A DNA stretch of 64,000 bases from Enterococcus_D entomosocium (GTDB lineage: Bacteria > Bacillota > Bacilli > Lactobacillales > Enterococcaceae). The translations under genes were made by a program, and so were the position numbers. Numbering within the stretch: the first letter of the stretch is position 1; every line of letters starts with the position of its first letter. The notes under the pieces are model-generated. The model was not told where the DNA came from. It made no database searches and was given only the letters and a program-made list of their open reading frames with translations. The stretch lies in NCBI RefSeq assembly GCF_030441895.1, contig NZ_JARJAS010000015.1; one strand, given 5' to 3'. Shown here one piece after another: positions 55,659 through 62,544 of the stretch.

Positions 55659-55690
55659 AAGCCGGCTATGAAAAATAGCTGGCTTTTTTT
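55659..55690 (+). terminator. Terminator after EIIC gene
   Basis: Stem AAGCCGGCTAT/ATAGCTGGCTT (55659-55669, 55675-55685; one G-T pair) and seven T. Confidence 0.85.
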
Positions 55691-55741
55691 ACGCCAAAGA
55701 TGATAATAGTAGTAGAGAATCCGAAGGAAAGGAGTAGGCAA

Positions 55742-56470
55742 ATGACGAAACTCAGTATTGAAGACTTAGCAGCAGAATTGATCAGAAAGATCGAAGCGGG
55801 TGACATTGGAAATGAGCAGGGGAAGATGCCTAGTGAACGAGAGCTTTTGGCGATTTATCCAGTTTCTCGTTATACGTTACGTCAAGCCCTCAATAAATTG
55901 AGCAAGATGGGCTGGATCTACCAGATGCAAGGCCGCGGCTCGTATATTCGCTTTCAAAACAACCAAAAACCGACCATTGAACAAGGAGATCTTGGCTTCA
56001 ATGAAGACTTGACACGGGGCGAGAAAAACATTCGAACGGTCAAAGCCTCAAAGCGGCTGGTCAAAGTATCAGAGGCGCTGTTTCTTCCAAGTCAAAAACA
56101 ATTTGCGAAAGATCAACACTTTATCGAAGTCCAACGGTTTCGCACGCTAGATGACAAACCCTATTTGATTGAACGCTCCTATTATATACCTGAAATCGTA
56201 GGGGAGATCTTCGAAACGATGATGGAGGGGTCAATGTTCCAAGCTTTGGCAGAAGAAAAACAACTGTCAGTCGCCTTCATCGACAAGTTCATCCAAAGCA
56301 AACCGCTAACACAGGAACAAGCTGCGTTCTTTCATCTAGAAGAAGGCATGCCCGCACTGATCGTACGAGACGACAGCTATCTGAGAAATGGGGAGCTATT
56401 AGCCTTTTCGATGATCCATTATGATTATCGGATGGCGACATTGTACATGCATAAAAAGTTGTTCGTTTAA
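55742..56470 (+). CDS. GntR/HutC-family regulator (UTRA sensor) of the EIIC cluster
   Basis: A 242-residue regulator: an N-terminal winged helix of the GntR type (about 1-72, with MPSERELLAIYPVSRYTLRQ and GWIYQMQGRGSYI) and a C-terminal UTRA sugar-phosphate-binding domain (about 95-240, with FIEVQRFRTLDDKPYLIERS). The HutC subfamily usually represses PTS or sugar-degradation genes and releases on binding a phosphorylated sugar. It is likely to bind the palindrome at 53738-53755 upstream of the EIIC pair. The start at 55742 follows AAAGGAG by 9 bases; an earlier ATG lacks a ribosome site. It sits behind the EIIC terminator and may have a separate promoter or read-through expression. Confidence 0.9.
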   Translation: MTKLSIEDLAAELIRKIEAGDIGNEQGKMPSERELLAIYPVSRYTLRQALNKLSKMGWIYQMQGRGSYIRFQNNQKPTIEQGDLGFNEDLTRGEKNIRTVKASKRLVKVSEALFLPSQKQFAKDQHFIEVQRFRTLDDKPYLIERSYYIPEIVGEIFETMMEGSMFQALAEEKQLSVAFIDKFIQSKPLTQEQAAFFHLEEGMPALIVRDDSYLRNGELLAFSMIHYDYRMATLYMHKKLFV

Positions 56471-56508
56471 AGAAAACGTATTTTCAAGAAACGGTTCTTT
56501 CTTTTTTT
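56469..56508 (+). terminator. Imperfect hairpin after the GntR gene
   Basis: Arms 56469-56479 and 56491-56500 pair with a mismatch and are followed by CTTTTTTT. A weak terminator at best. Confidence 0.4.
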
Positions 56509-56660
56509 GAAGGCAAGAGAAAAGCAGCCTATTAGGGAGAAAAAAACTTACAGTTGTGGAGCAGCGGACTGGAACTTGCTTTCAAACTGAGAAAAAAGGG
56601 ATCGCTTCCAATGGCTGAACCCTGACTGAGCAGTAAAACTATATAATAGGTAAAGAATCG

Positions 56661-56698
56661 ATCAGCGACCTTGGTTTATAAGGACGCTGATTTTTTTT
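56661..56698 (+). terminator. Isolated terminator
   Basis: ATCAGCG/CGCTGAT (56661-56667, 56685-56691) with inner CCTT/AAGG pairing and eight T. TATAAT occurs just upstream (56642-56647) with no good -35. It may end a short RNA. Confidence 0.75.
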
Positions 56699-57029
56699 GT
56701 GGGGATTGATCAGGGTTTAAGAAGGCGTGATTGTTGATTCAAGATAAAGATCGTTTAAAGAAGACCATTCGTTTCCTTAATACGAGGATATTTTGCTCAT
56801 TTTTTAACAATATCATGTGGATAATCGGCTTGCTCTGACAAATATTTCATCAAGTGAAGAAATATCTGATTTTTCAATCTGTTTTTGCTTTGATACTATC
56901 AAATAGACAACAGATGTTCTGCGAACGGAAGCCGTCTTTTCGTTTAATGGCTATTTTATTGAGAAACAGGCCGATTCACTTACTTGATTTCTATCTTCCA
57001 AAATAATTGGAGATCGTGGAAATGATGGG

Positions 57030-57242
57030 ATGTGGTGGTTTTTGCTTTCTTTTTTGAGCGAATGACGGCAAGAAGGAAACGGACATCACTGCTCAAAAGG
57101 TCACAGCAGAAACGTCAGCTCGTTTGAAAGAACGACCGCGGATAGAACAGCCAAAGTGCAAACTTTCACGAAAGTAGACGTTCAAGCAGATCCATTTGTA
57201 GACACACTAAATTGTTCAACGAATCAAATCATCGATGAGTGA
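57030..57242 (+). pseudogene. Possible remnant of a small secreted lipoprotein gene
   Basis: Two frames read like protein in succession. After an N-terminal hydrophobic start (MWWFLLSFLS, 57030) comes, in a shifted frame, ANDGKKETDITAQKVTAETSA, then in another frame ERTTADRTAKVQTFTKVDV followed by QADPFVDTLNCSTNQIIDE and a stop at 57240-57242. No single frame spans it. The pattern (hydrophobic start, then a polar Asn/Asp/Gly/Lys stretch) resembles a lipoprotein signal with a lost lipobox. It sits directly in front of the cluster at 57261. Confidence 0.35.
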
Positions 57243-57260
57243 GGAATCAGGAGGGGTAAC

Positions 57261-58346
57261 ATGGCATTATTTCGCAAAAAGAAAGATGAAGAAACTTACG
57301 AAGGCGTTCATGTCTACGACGAGGAATATGATGAAGAAGAGTACGACGAAGACGAGTACGATGATGAAGAATATGATGACGATGAGTACGACGATGAAGA
57401 ATATGATGACGACGAGTACGAGGATGATGAGTACGAGGAAGAGGAATATGAGGAAGATGAGTATGAAGATGATGCCCAAGAAGAGCTACTGGCATTAGAA
57501 AATACCGTTTCACAACTGACCAAAACCGTCGAACATTTGACCAAGCAATTGGAAAACAAACAAGAATCCATCAATCGGATGGCTTCACAAGCGACGCAAC
57601 AAGAAAGTATCATTTATGAAAACAAGCAACTGCAAATGCGTTACAACGAGTTACAGCAGCAGTTAAAAGAAGCAGAACGTCAACAAGAAGCCCTCAAAAC
57701 CAATTATGAGCAGGAAATTGAGCAGTTGACAAGTCAAGAAGACGAATTGATCGAAGTAGAAGAAGAACTCGAACAATTGCGTCAAAGAGAAGATGAACTG
57801 CTAAAAGAATTAGAAGAGAAAAGCAAGCAAGTCCAAGCTTTTGAAGAAAAAGCGATTCATTTAGAAGAAAAAGCAGCGATTATCGAAAACTACAAATTAA
57901 AAGAAGTCGAAAGCATGCGGCGGATCACTTCGCTTGAAAATGAAAATCAACAGTTGAACTTGCGCTTGCAAGAAGCGGAAGCGAAATATCGGGATCTTGA
58001 ACGTTCAAGAGTCGAACAACTGGCAGATAAGAATGTTTTACAGCGTGACTTGGAACGTGAACTGGCTAAGGTCGAACAAATGAAGGACGAGCTGGCGACG
58101 ATTTTGATCGAAGCAAAAGAAAAAGCACGGGAAACCGCTGCTGAAGCAGAACTGGAAGCCGACAGAAGACGTCAAGTGGCGGAAAATGAAGCTCACAAAA
58201 TCATTTCAGAAGCATCGATGGAAGTGATGAAAATCCGTCAAGAGATCAAGCAATACCAAGAACGACTTACGGCGTTTCATCATGAGTCGAAAGGGTTGTT
58301 TGAGCAGTTGATCCAGCATAGCAAAGTGTTGAATCTGCCAGACTAA
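57261..58346 (+). CDS. Coiled-coil protein with Asp/Glu/Tyr repeat head
   Basis: A 361-residue cytoplasmic protein with no signal peptide or membrane segment. Residues 1-17 are basic then acidic (MALFRKKKDEETYEGV), residues 20-71 are about ten repeats of a five-residue unit (pattern x-D/E-E-Y-D/E), and residues 75-350 form a long coiled coil with heptads. The C-terminal part (about 285-345, with QVAENEAHKIISEASMEVMK) looks like DivIVA-type or ATP-synthase-b-type coiled coils. I do not recognise a known family. GAGGGG lies before the ATG. It is the first gene of a six-gene cluster that ends with a TasA-like protein, and its extreme acidity suggests a scaffold binding a basic partner; the basic tails of the downstream proteins fit that. 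Confidence 0.85.
   Translation: MALFRKKKDEETYEGVHVYDEEYDEEEYDEDEYDDEEYDDDEYDDEEYDDDEYEDDEYEEEEYEEDEYEDDAQEELLALENTVSQLTKTVEHLTKQLENKQESINRMASQATQQESIIYENKQLQMRYNELQQQLKEAERQQEALKTNYEQEIEQLTSQEDELIEVEEELEQLRQREDELLKELEEKSKQVQAFEEKAIHLEEKAAIIENYKLKEVESMRRITSLENENQQLNLRLQEAEAKYRDLERSRVEQLADKNVLQRDLERELAKVEQMKDELATILIEAKEKARETAAEAELEADRRRQVAENEAHKIISEASMEVMKIRQEIKQYQERLTAFHHESKGLFEQLIQHSKVLNLPD
57319..57475 (+). repeat. Short tandem repeats (15-bp unit) encoding acidic Tyr-rich pentapeptides
   Basis: Ten degenerate 15-bp units built on GAxGAxTAxGAxGAx, encoding [DE][DE]EY[DE]. Unit-to-unit changes are mostly silent or D/E swaps, so the array is under protein-level selection but prone to length change. 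Confidence 0.9.
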
Positions 58347-58447
58347 AAAGAAGGTTATGAGTCGGAATAGACGAAAAGGTCTGCTAAATAATTTCCGAGA
58401 GCGACACGACAAAGGAGGGAAACCCACTAGGACCATATATGCTGTAT

Positions 58448-58483
58448 AAGAAATCACAGGCAACAACTACGACTTGATTTCTT
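58448..58483 (+). promoter_or_regulatory. Hairpin abutting the start of the 435-residue protein gene
   Basis: A perfect 9-bp stem AAGAAATCA/TGATTTCTT (58448-58456, 58475-58483) ends one base before ATG 58484. The only good ribosome site, AAAGGAGG (58411-58418), is about 65 bases away. A 12-codon frame (58439-58477) ends inside the hairpin. Confidence 0.6.
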
Positions 58484-59791
58484 ATGAGCATGTTGGTTAT
58501 TGGGACGAATGTGACGAATGATATTTTAAAAATTGCCATCTATCCAACCTTGAGTCCAAATCTTGAGGAATTATTTTACAAACAAGAGGCACTTCCATCA
58601 GTAATCACTGCCTGTGACAACCTCTATCAAAAAAAGTGGCCGCTCAAATCGTCGATTCGCAAACAAGTGACGCATTACTTTGAGCAATTTTATTCCATCG
58701 AAGCCTTCACCCATCATATCGAGATGGAGATCTTACGGAAAAAAATCGATTACTCAAAATTACGCATTCCCTTGGAACAGCAATTTCCTCAGTTTGTGTG
58801 GACGCAAATCGGCATCAATCATGTGTCCGATGAGAAAAGCAATTTGTTTTTGGAGTTTGTACCAATCGCATACACAGAAGAAGAGTTTCCCTTTACGATT
58901 CAGTTGGATGCTAGCTTGCAGCAGCAAGCCCCCGCTGGTGTAAGTGATGGGAACGACTTTAAAGAGCAACTGGCAAAAATCGTACAAAGCGTGATCGACG
59001 AACAAAATGTCACGTTTGTGAGTCGCCCGAAAGCGCAAGTCCATGAAGAAAAACGGCAAGGCAAAACCGATGCAGTGAAAAAAGAGCTGGAAGACACGCT
59101 CGAGTTCCAAAAGGTCAGTGCGGATGAGCCACCAAAGTTCAAAAAGAAAGTTCGCAAAAAAAGCAGCAAAAAAAAACAGTCAAAAAAAGCCAAGCAATTG
59201 CCCAAAGTCAACGCCAATGAATTAGCGTTGGAAGAAGAGGCGAAACGAGAACGAGCAAGCAAAGAGCGCTTGCGCTTGGCCAATCAAAAGCTTGAGATCT
59301 ACATCGAAAACTTAGAAGCTTCTTTGATCAAAAATAGTATCCACTATTTAAACAGCTTGACCGATGAAGAAGACGAGAACTGGCATACGCAATTGAAGAT
59401 TAGCTTACGAGAATATACCTATCTTTTTCAAAAAGCCAAATACCTGGAACAGGTTTGGCGCATCAATGACAATCTCGTACAAAAGATCGAAAAAATGACG
59501 TTGAACGAAAAAGAGTTGACCTATGAGAGAGGACAAGTGCAGCAAGTGGTCGACAACAACCTTTCTGCTAAAGATATCAGCTTGGTTTTTTATGAGTGCA
59601 GCGTGATTGAGTCACGGGTCAAATTGTATGAGCGACCATGGTTTAGAAAACCCTACGCACGTATTATGAAGATGGACTATGACAATCTTTTACGAAAAGC
59701 CGCGTACTTTGATCTTCTCCAAAACGAAAGTTATCTGTTAGAAAAAAAAGCATTGATCGAAGGCAATACAGACGTTAGGAGCAGCCTATGA
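58484..59791 (+). CDS. Soluble protein of unknown function in the TasA-like cluster
   Basis: A 435-residue protein without signal peptide or membrane helix. The N-terminal part (about 1-180) is globular, a Lys-rich linker (about 225-245, FKKKVRKKSSKKKQSKKAKQ) follows, and the C-terminal part (about 250-430) is helical with RASKERLRLANQKLEIYIENLE. I recognise no family. An in-frame stop sits at 58475, so translation must begin at ATG 58484 or 58490, neither with a ribosome site nearby; a hairpin lies directly in front, so translation is probably controlled. Its stop overlaps the start of the next gene (ATGA at 59788-59791), which ties the genes together. The basic linker could dock to the acidic head of the 57261 protein. 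Confidence 0.8.
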   Translation: MSMLVIGTNVTNDILKIAIYPTLSPNLEELFYKQEALPSVITACDNLYQKKWPLKSSIRKQVTHYFEQFYSIEAFTHHIEMEILRKKIDYSKLRIPLEQQFPQFVWTQIGINHVSDEKSNLFLEFVPIAYTEEEFPFTIQLDASLQQQAPAGVSDGNDFKEQLAKIVQSVIDEQNVTFVSRPKAQVHEEKRQGKTDAVKKELEDTLEFQKVSADEPPKFKKKVRKKSSKKKQSKKAKQLPKVNANELALEEEAKRERASKERLRLANQKLEIYIENLEASLIKNSIHYLNSLTDEEDENWHTQLKISLREYTYLFQKAKYLEQVWRINDNLVQKIEKMTLNEKELTYERGQVQQVVDNNLSAKDISLVFYECSVIESRVKLYERPWFRKPYARIMKMDYDNLLRKAAYFDLLQNESYLLEKKALIEGNTDVRSSL

Positions 59792-60162
59792 GAACCCAAA
59801 AGCAAAAACAACGATTCTTATTCTTATACCGCATCTACTTTATTGCTTCTTTGATCCCATTAGCGGTATTTTTGCAGCTGACCGCCTATTTTTATCTCTC
59901 TGCCTTTCGAGAATATGTCACTATCAGTCACTTGTTTTTACTCGCTCTTTTGCTAGGTTTTACGATGTATTTGCGGAACAATGCCTTTCATTATCAATTG
60001 CTGCTTGTGCAGCTTGAGAAAAATGAAAGCAAAGACCATGAACGACCAAAAAAAGGCACCAGCAAGAACAGCCCCAAGGAGGAGGATCAAGAAGATGAAA
60101 AAGCCCAGAAGAAACGTAAAAAGTCTGTTAGCGATCGGAGCATTTATCGGAATCATCAATAA
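59788..60162 (+). CDS. Small two-TM membrane protein with charged tail
   Basis: A 124-residue protein: a basic N-terminus, two membrane helices (about 10-32 and 42-60, FLFLYRIYFIASLIPLAVFL and LFLLALLLGFTMYL) and a highly charged, Lys/Glu/Asp-rich C-terminal half with no predicted fold. No family was recognised. The start overlaps the previous stop (ATGA), and the coding region overlaps the next gene by 68 bp, so expression is coupled on both sides. A role as membrane adaptor for the cluster's soluble proteins is inference. Confidence 0.8.
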   Translation: MRTQKQKQRFLFLYRIYFIASLIPLAVFLQLTAYFYLSAFREYVTISHLFLLALLLGFTMYLRNNAFHYQLLLVQLEKNESKDHERPKKGTSKNSPKEEDQEDEKAQKKRKKSVSDRSIYRNHQ

Positions 60163-61474
60163 TCAAACGATTTCTGAAGCCATGGTTCGATCGATCTTAG
60201 GTGTAGAACCATCTACTTATATGGAAACCATCGATGCACAACGAGAAAGTCGTGGGCAATCGATAACGGATGCCCTCCGACCGGTCTCTTACGAAGGAGC
60301 TGACAGGATAACGGAGCAACTTGATACTCCTCCAGAACAAACAAAAGAAACCCTTCCAGAAGAAGCGGAGCAGGCCGAAAAAGGAACGGAAGTCCAAGTC
60401 GTAAATGATGTGGAACGACCGGCAGACGAGGGACAGACAGACGAGGAAGAGATGGAGAGCGGCTCGGATGAAACAGAAGACCAAGAGGCCGAAAACGTTC
60501 CGTCGACGCCAGATCCTTCAGAAGGCGATCAACAGCCGAATCAGCCTGCTGGACCTGAAACGAATGAGCAAGAAACCAACGATACTAACAGCAGCAACAA
60601 TAGCGGAAACAACCAATCAAATGGGAATCAAACCAATCAGGACAAAGAAAAAGAGCCCGATCCAATCACTGAAGAACCCGAATCGCCGATCGATGAAGAA
60701 GAGCGGGAAAGCAACTTCCAATTTTCGGTTTCTCGTAATCTAACGACACAACAATTCATCAATGAGATTGGTTCTGACGCGCAGGATGTTGCCTATAACA
60801 ATGATCTCTATGCCTCAGTGATGATCGCACAAGCCATCTTGGAGACTGGCTCAGGAAATAGTGCCTTATCCAGTCCGCCAAACCACAATCTCTTTGGCAT
60901 CAAGGGCAGCTTTCGTGGGCAAAAAGTGACTTTCAATACGCAAGAAGATGATGGAAGTGGTGCGTGGTATACGATCTCTTCCAATTTCCGTAAATACCCA
61001 AGTTACCGTGAATCCATCGAAGATTACGCTCGCTTACTAAGAGGAGGCATCACAGGCAACCCGCGCTTTTATGCCCCCGTTTGGAAAGAAAATGCCCCAA
61101 CCTATCGGGAAGCAACTGCGTGGTTGACCGGTCGCTATGCCACGGATATTCATTATGACCAAAAGCTGAATGCGTTGATCGAGGCCTATGATCTAACCAT
61201 TTATGATAATGAGCCGACCGAAGAGATTTTGGAAGAGATTGAACGCACACGTGCACAAGCAATCGAAGCAGCCCGCAAGGAAGAAGCGGAGACGACCCGT
61301 TCCTTGTTTGAAGACTTGCAAAGAAGCGCGGCAAATCGTCGAGGCTCAGGGAATTTGCCAGCATCCATTCGGACCGTCAAGGATCGCTTGCAGGAAAATG
61401 CCAATGCCAATACTTATGCAAACCAATTAAGAGGGATGGAACGAGCGGGCAGCGAGGTAGATGCCAATGAGTAA
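60095..61474 (+). CDS. Membrane-anchored GH73 N-acetylglucosaminidase
   Basis: A 459-residue protein: a short basic cytoplasmic N-terminus, a weak membrane anchor (about 10-25, VKSLLAIGAFIGII), a long disordered Glu/Asp/Pro/Asn-rich extracellular linker (about 60-205), and a GH73 (Mannosyl-glycoprotein endo-beta-N-acetylglucosaminidase) domain (about 215-370) followed by a helical tail. The likely catalytic Glu is Glu250 in AILETGSGNSALS; the NHNLFGIKG motif follows. GH73 enzymes cut between GlcNAc and MurNAc in peptidoglycan, as for LytB/Acm/AltA-like autolysins. The start at 60095 is supported by AAGGAGGAGG 9 bases upstream; earlier in-frame ATGs lack one. It probably opens the wall where the cluster's surface protein is exported. 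Confidence 0.85.
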   Translation: MKKPRRNVKSLLAIGAFIGIINNQTISEAMVRSILGVEPSTYMETIDAQRESRGQSITDALRPVSYEGADRITEQLDTPPEQTKETLPEEAEQAEKGTEVQVVNDVERPADEGQTDEEEMESGSDETEDQEAENVPSTPDPSEGDQQPNQPAGPETNEQETNDTNSSNNSGNNQSNGNQTNQDKEKEPDPITEEPESPIDEEERESNFQFSVSRNLTTQQFINEIGSDAQDVAYNNDLYASVMIAQAILETGSGNSALSSPPNHNLFGIKGSFRGQKVTFNTQEDDGSGAWYTISSNFRKYPSYRESIEDYARLLRGGITGNPRFYAPVWKENAPTYREATAWLTGRYATDIHYDQKLNALIEAYDLTIYDNEPTEEILEEIERTRAQAIEAARKEEAETTRSLFEDLQRSAANRRGSGNLPASIRTVKDRLQENANANTYANQLRGMERAGSEVDANE

Positions 61475-62510
61475 TCAGTCGCAAGCACCTAGAAGAAAAA
61501 AACGTCCGCCACAGCCTGCCAAACGTGAAAAAAAACGAGACCAATCAGAGGATACACCGAGAAATCCCCGAATCGAAAAGTTTCAAGCGCAAGGCAAGCA
61601 AGCCAGTCCTTCAAGTGGCAAGAAACGACCAAAAAAGCCACCTCAAAAAGAACCGACAGGACAGGCGCCTGCGAAAAAGAAACGAAAAAAAGCGGCTGGT
61701 ACAGCGAATCGCCCCAAATTACCGACCGAAAAGCAGCGTCCTAGCAAGCAAAAAGAAAGAGCAGCTGCCAGTACGACCAGTGAAGCACCACGCAAAAAGA
61801 AAAAGCGTCCACCGCAGCAAGCACGTCCAAGTCAGCACAACGAGCAGGGGAAAATCAATAAATCAAGTCATCCTAAAACCAAATCAAAAGGGACCCACAA
61901 GCACGGCAAAAAACCAGCGGAAGTTTCCCAGAAACGACGAACCCCGCAAAAAGGCAAAGCCGCGACGAAGAAACCAACAGCCAAAAAGAAATCTGGCAAT
62001 CTCGTACTTAAAATCATCTATCTGATTTTCTTGGTTTGTAGCATGACTGTCCTATTTACGTTTATCGGCTTATATGTGACTGATCAAAACGAAATGACAG
62101 TTTTTAATCATCGGGTGGTGCGTTTATCAGATAATGGGATGGCGAATCTTGACAGCTCCGCATTACGCACACAAGATTTGATCATTTTAAGAGAACAAGC
62201 CTTCACTCAAGTACAGCCAAACGGGCTCGCGGTCTTTACAAATGGCTCAGGAACCGGCTATATTGCTCGCCGAGTACTATCGATCGAGGCTGACGAAGAG
62301 CAGGGCTATCATTTATCCGTCATTGGTGATGGACAGGCATTTGGGGAAGAAGCCATCAAAGCAGACCGTTTCGTTGGAGAAGTCTCAATGAGTATCAACC
62401 ATGTAGCAGATGTGTTTCGTTTTATTGATCAAAACTTGATATTATCCATCATCTTCTGTGTATCATTGATCGCCTTATTCATTCTATTAGGCATTTATCT
62501 CTTTACTTGA
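61467..62510 (+). CDS. Signal-peptidase-I-like (SipW-type) protein, catalytic residues lost
   Basis: A 347-residue protein: a long Lys/Arg/Pro/Gln-rich cytoplasmic N-terminus (about 1-175), a membrane helix (about 180-205), an extracytoplasmic S26-like domain (about 208-315) and a second helix (about 322-345). The order of landmarks fits SipW-type signal peptidases. RVVRLSDNGMANLDSSALRTQ aligns with the box that normally reads VVxSGSMEP, IARRVLSIE with THRVxxV, and SVIGDGQA with the KGDxN box. In this alignment the catalytic Ser is Gly224 and the catalytic His (Lys in other classes) is Arg268, while Asp288 is kept. So the fold is probably kept and the protease activity lost. The start at 61467 has GAGGTAG 8 bases upstream, and it overlaps the previous stop. 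It precedes a TasA-like substrate-type protein, the usual SipW partner. Confidence 0.72.
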   Translation: MSNQSQAPRRKKRPPQPAKREKKRDQSEDTPRNPRIEKFQAQGKQASPSSGKKRPKKPPQKEPTGQAPAKKKRKKAAGTANRPKLPTEKQRPSKQKERAAASTTSEAPRKKKKRPPQQARPSQHNEQGKINKSSHPKTKSKGTHKHGKKPAEVSQKRRTPQKGKAATKKPTAKKKSGNLVLKIIYLIFLVCSMTVLFTFIGLYVTDQNEMTVFNHRVVRLSDNGMANLDSSALRTQDLIILREQAFTQVQPNGLAVFTNGSGTGYIARRVLSIEADEEQGYHLSVIGDGQAFGEEAIKADRFVGEVSMSINHVADVFRFIDQNLILSIIFCVSLIALFILLGIYLFT

Positions 62511-62544
62511 GAGCCGTCATTACTTGAGAAAAGAGGAAACAAGG

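Larger units (their letters stand above)
56471..57260. other. 790-bp region without an intact gene
   Basis: Holds the weak GntR hairpin, an isolated strong terminator (56661-56698) and a decayed coding stretch (57030-57242). Otherwise AT-rich. Confidence 0.6.

Noticed and set aside
57314..57613. Minus-strand Ser/Tyr-rich frame and other frames over the acidic repeat
   Set aside because: Low-complexity shadow of the [DE]Y repeat DNA; no ribosome site.
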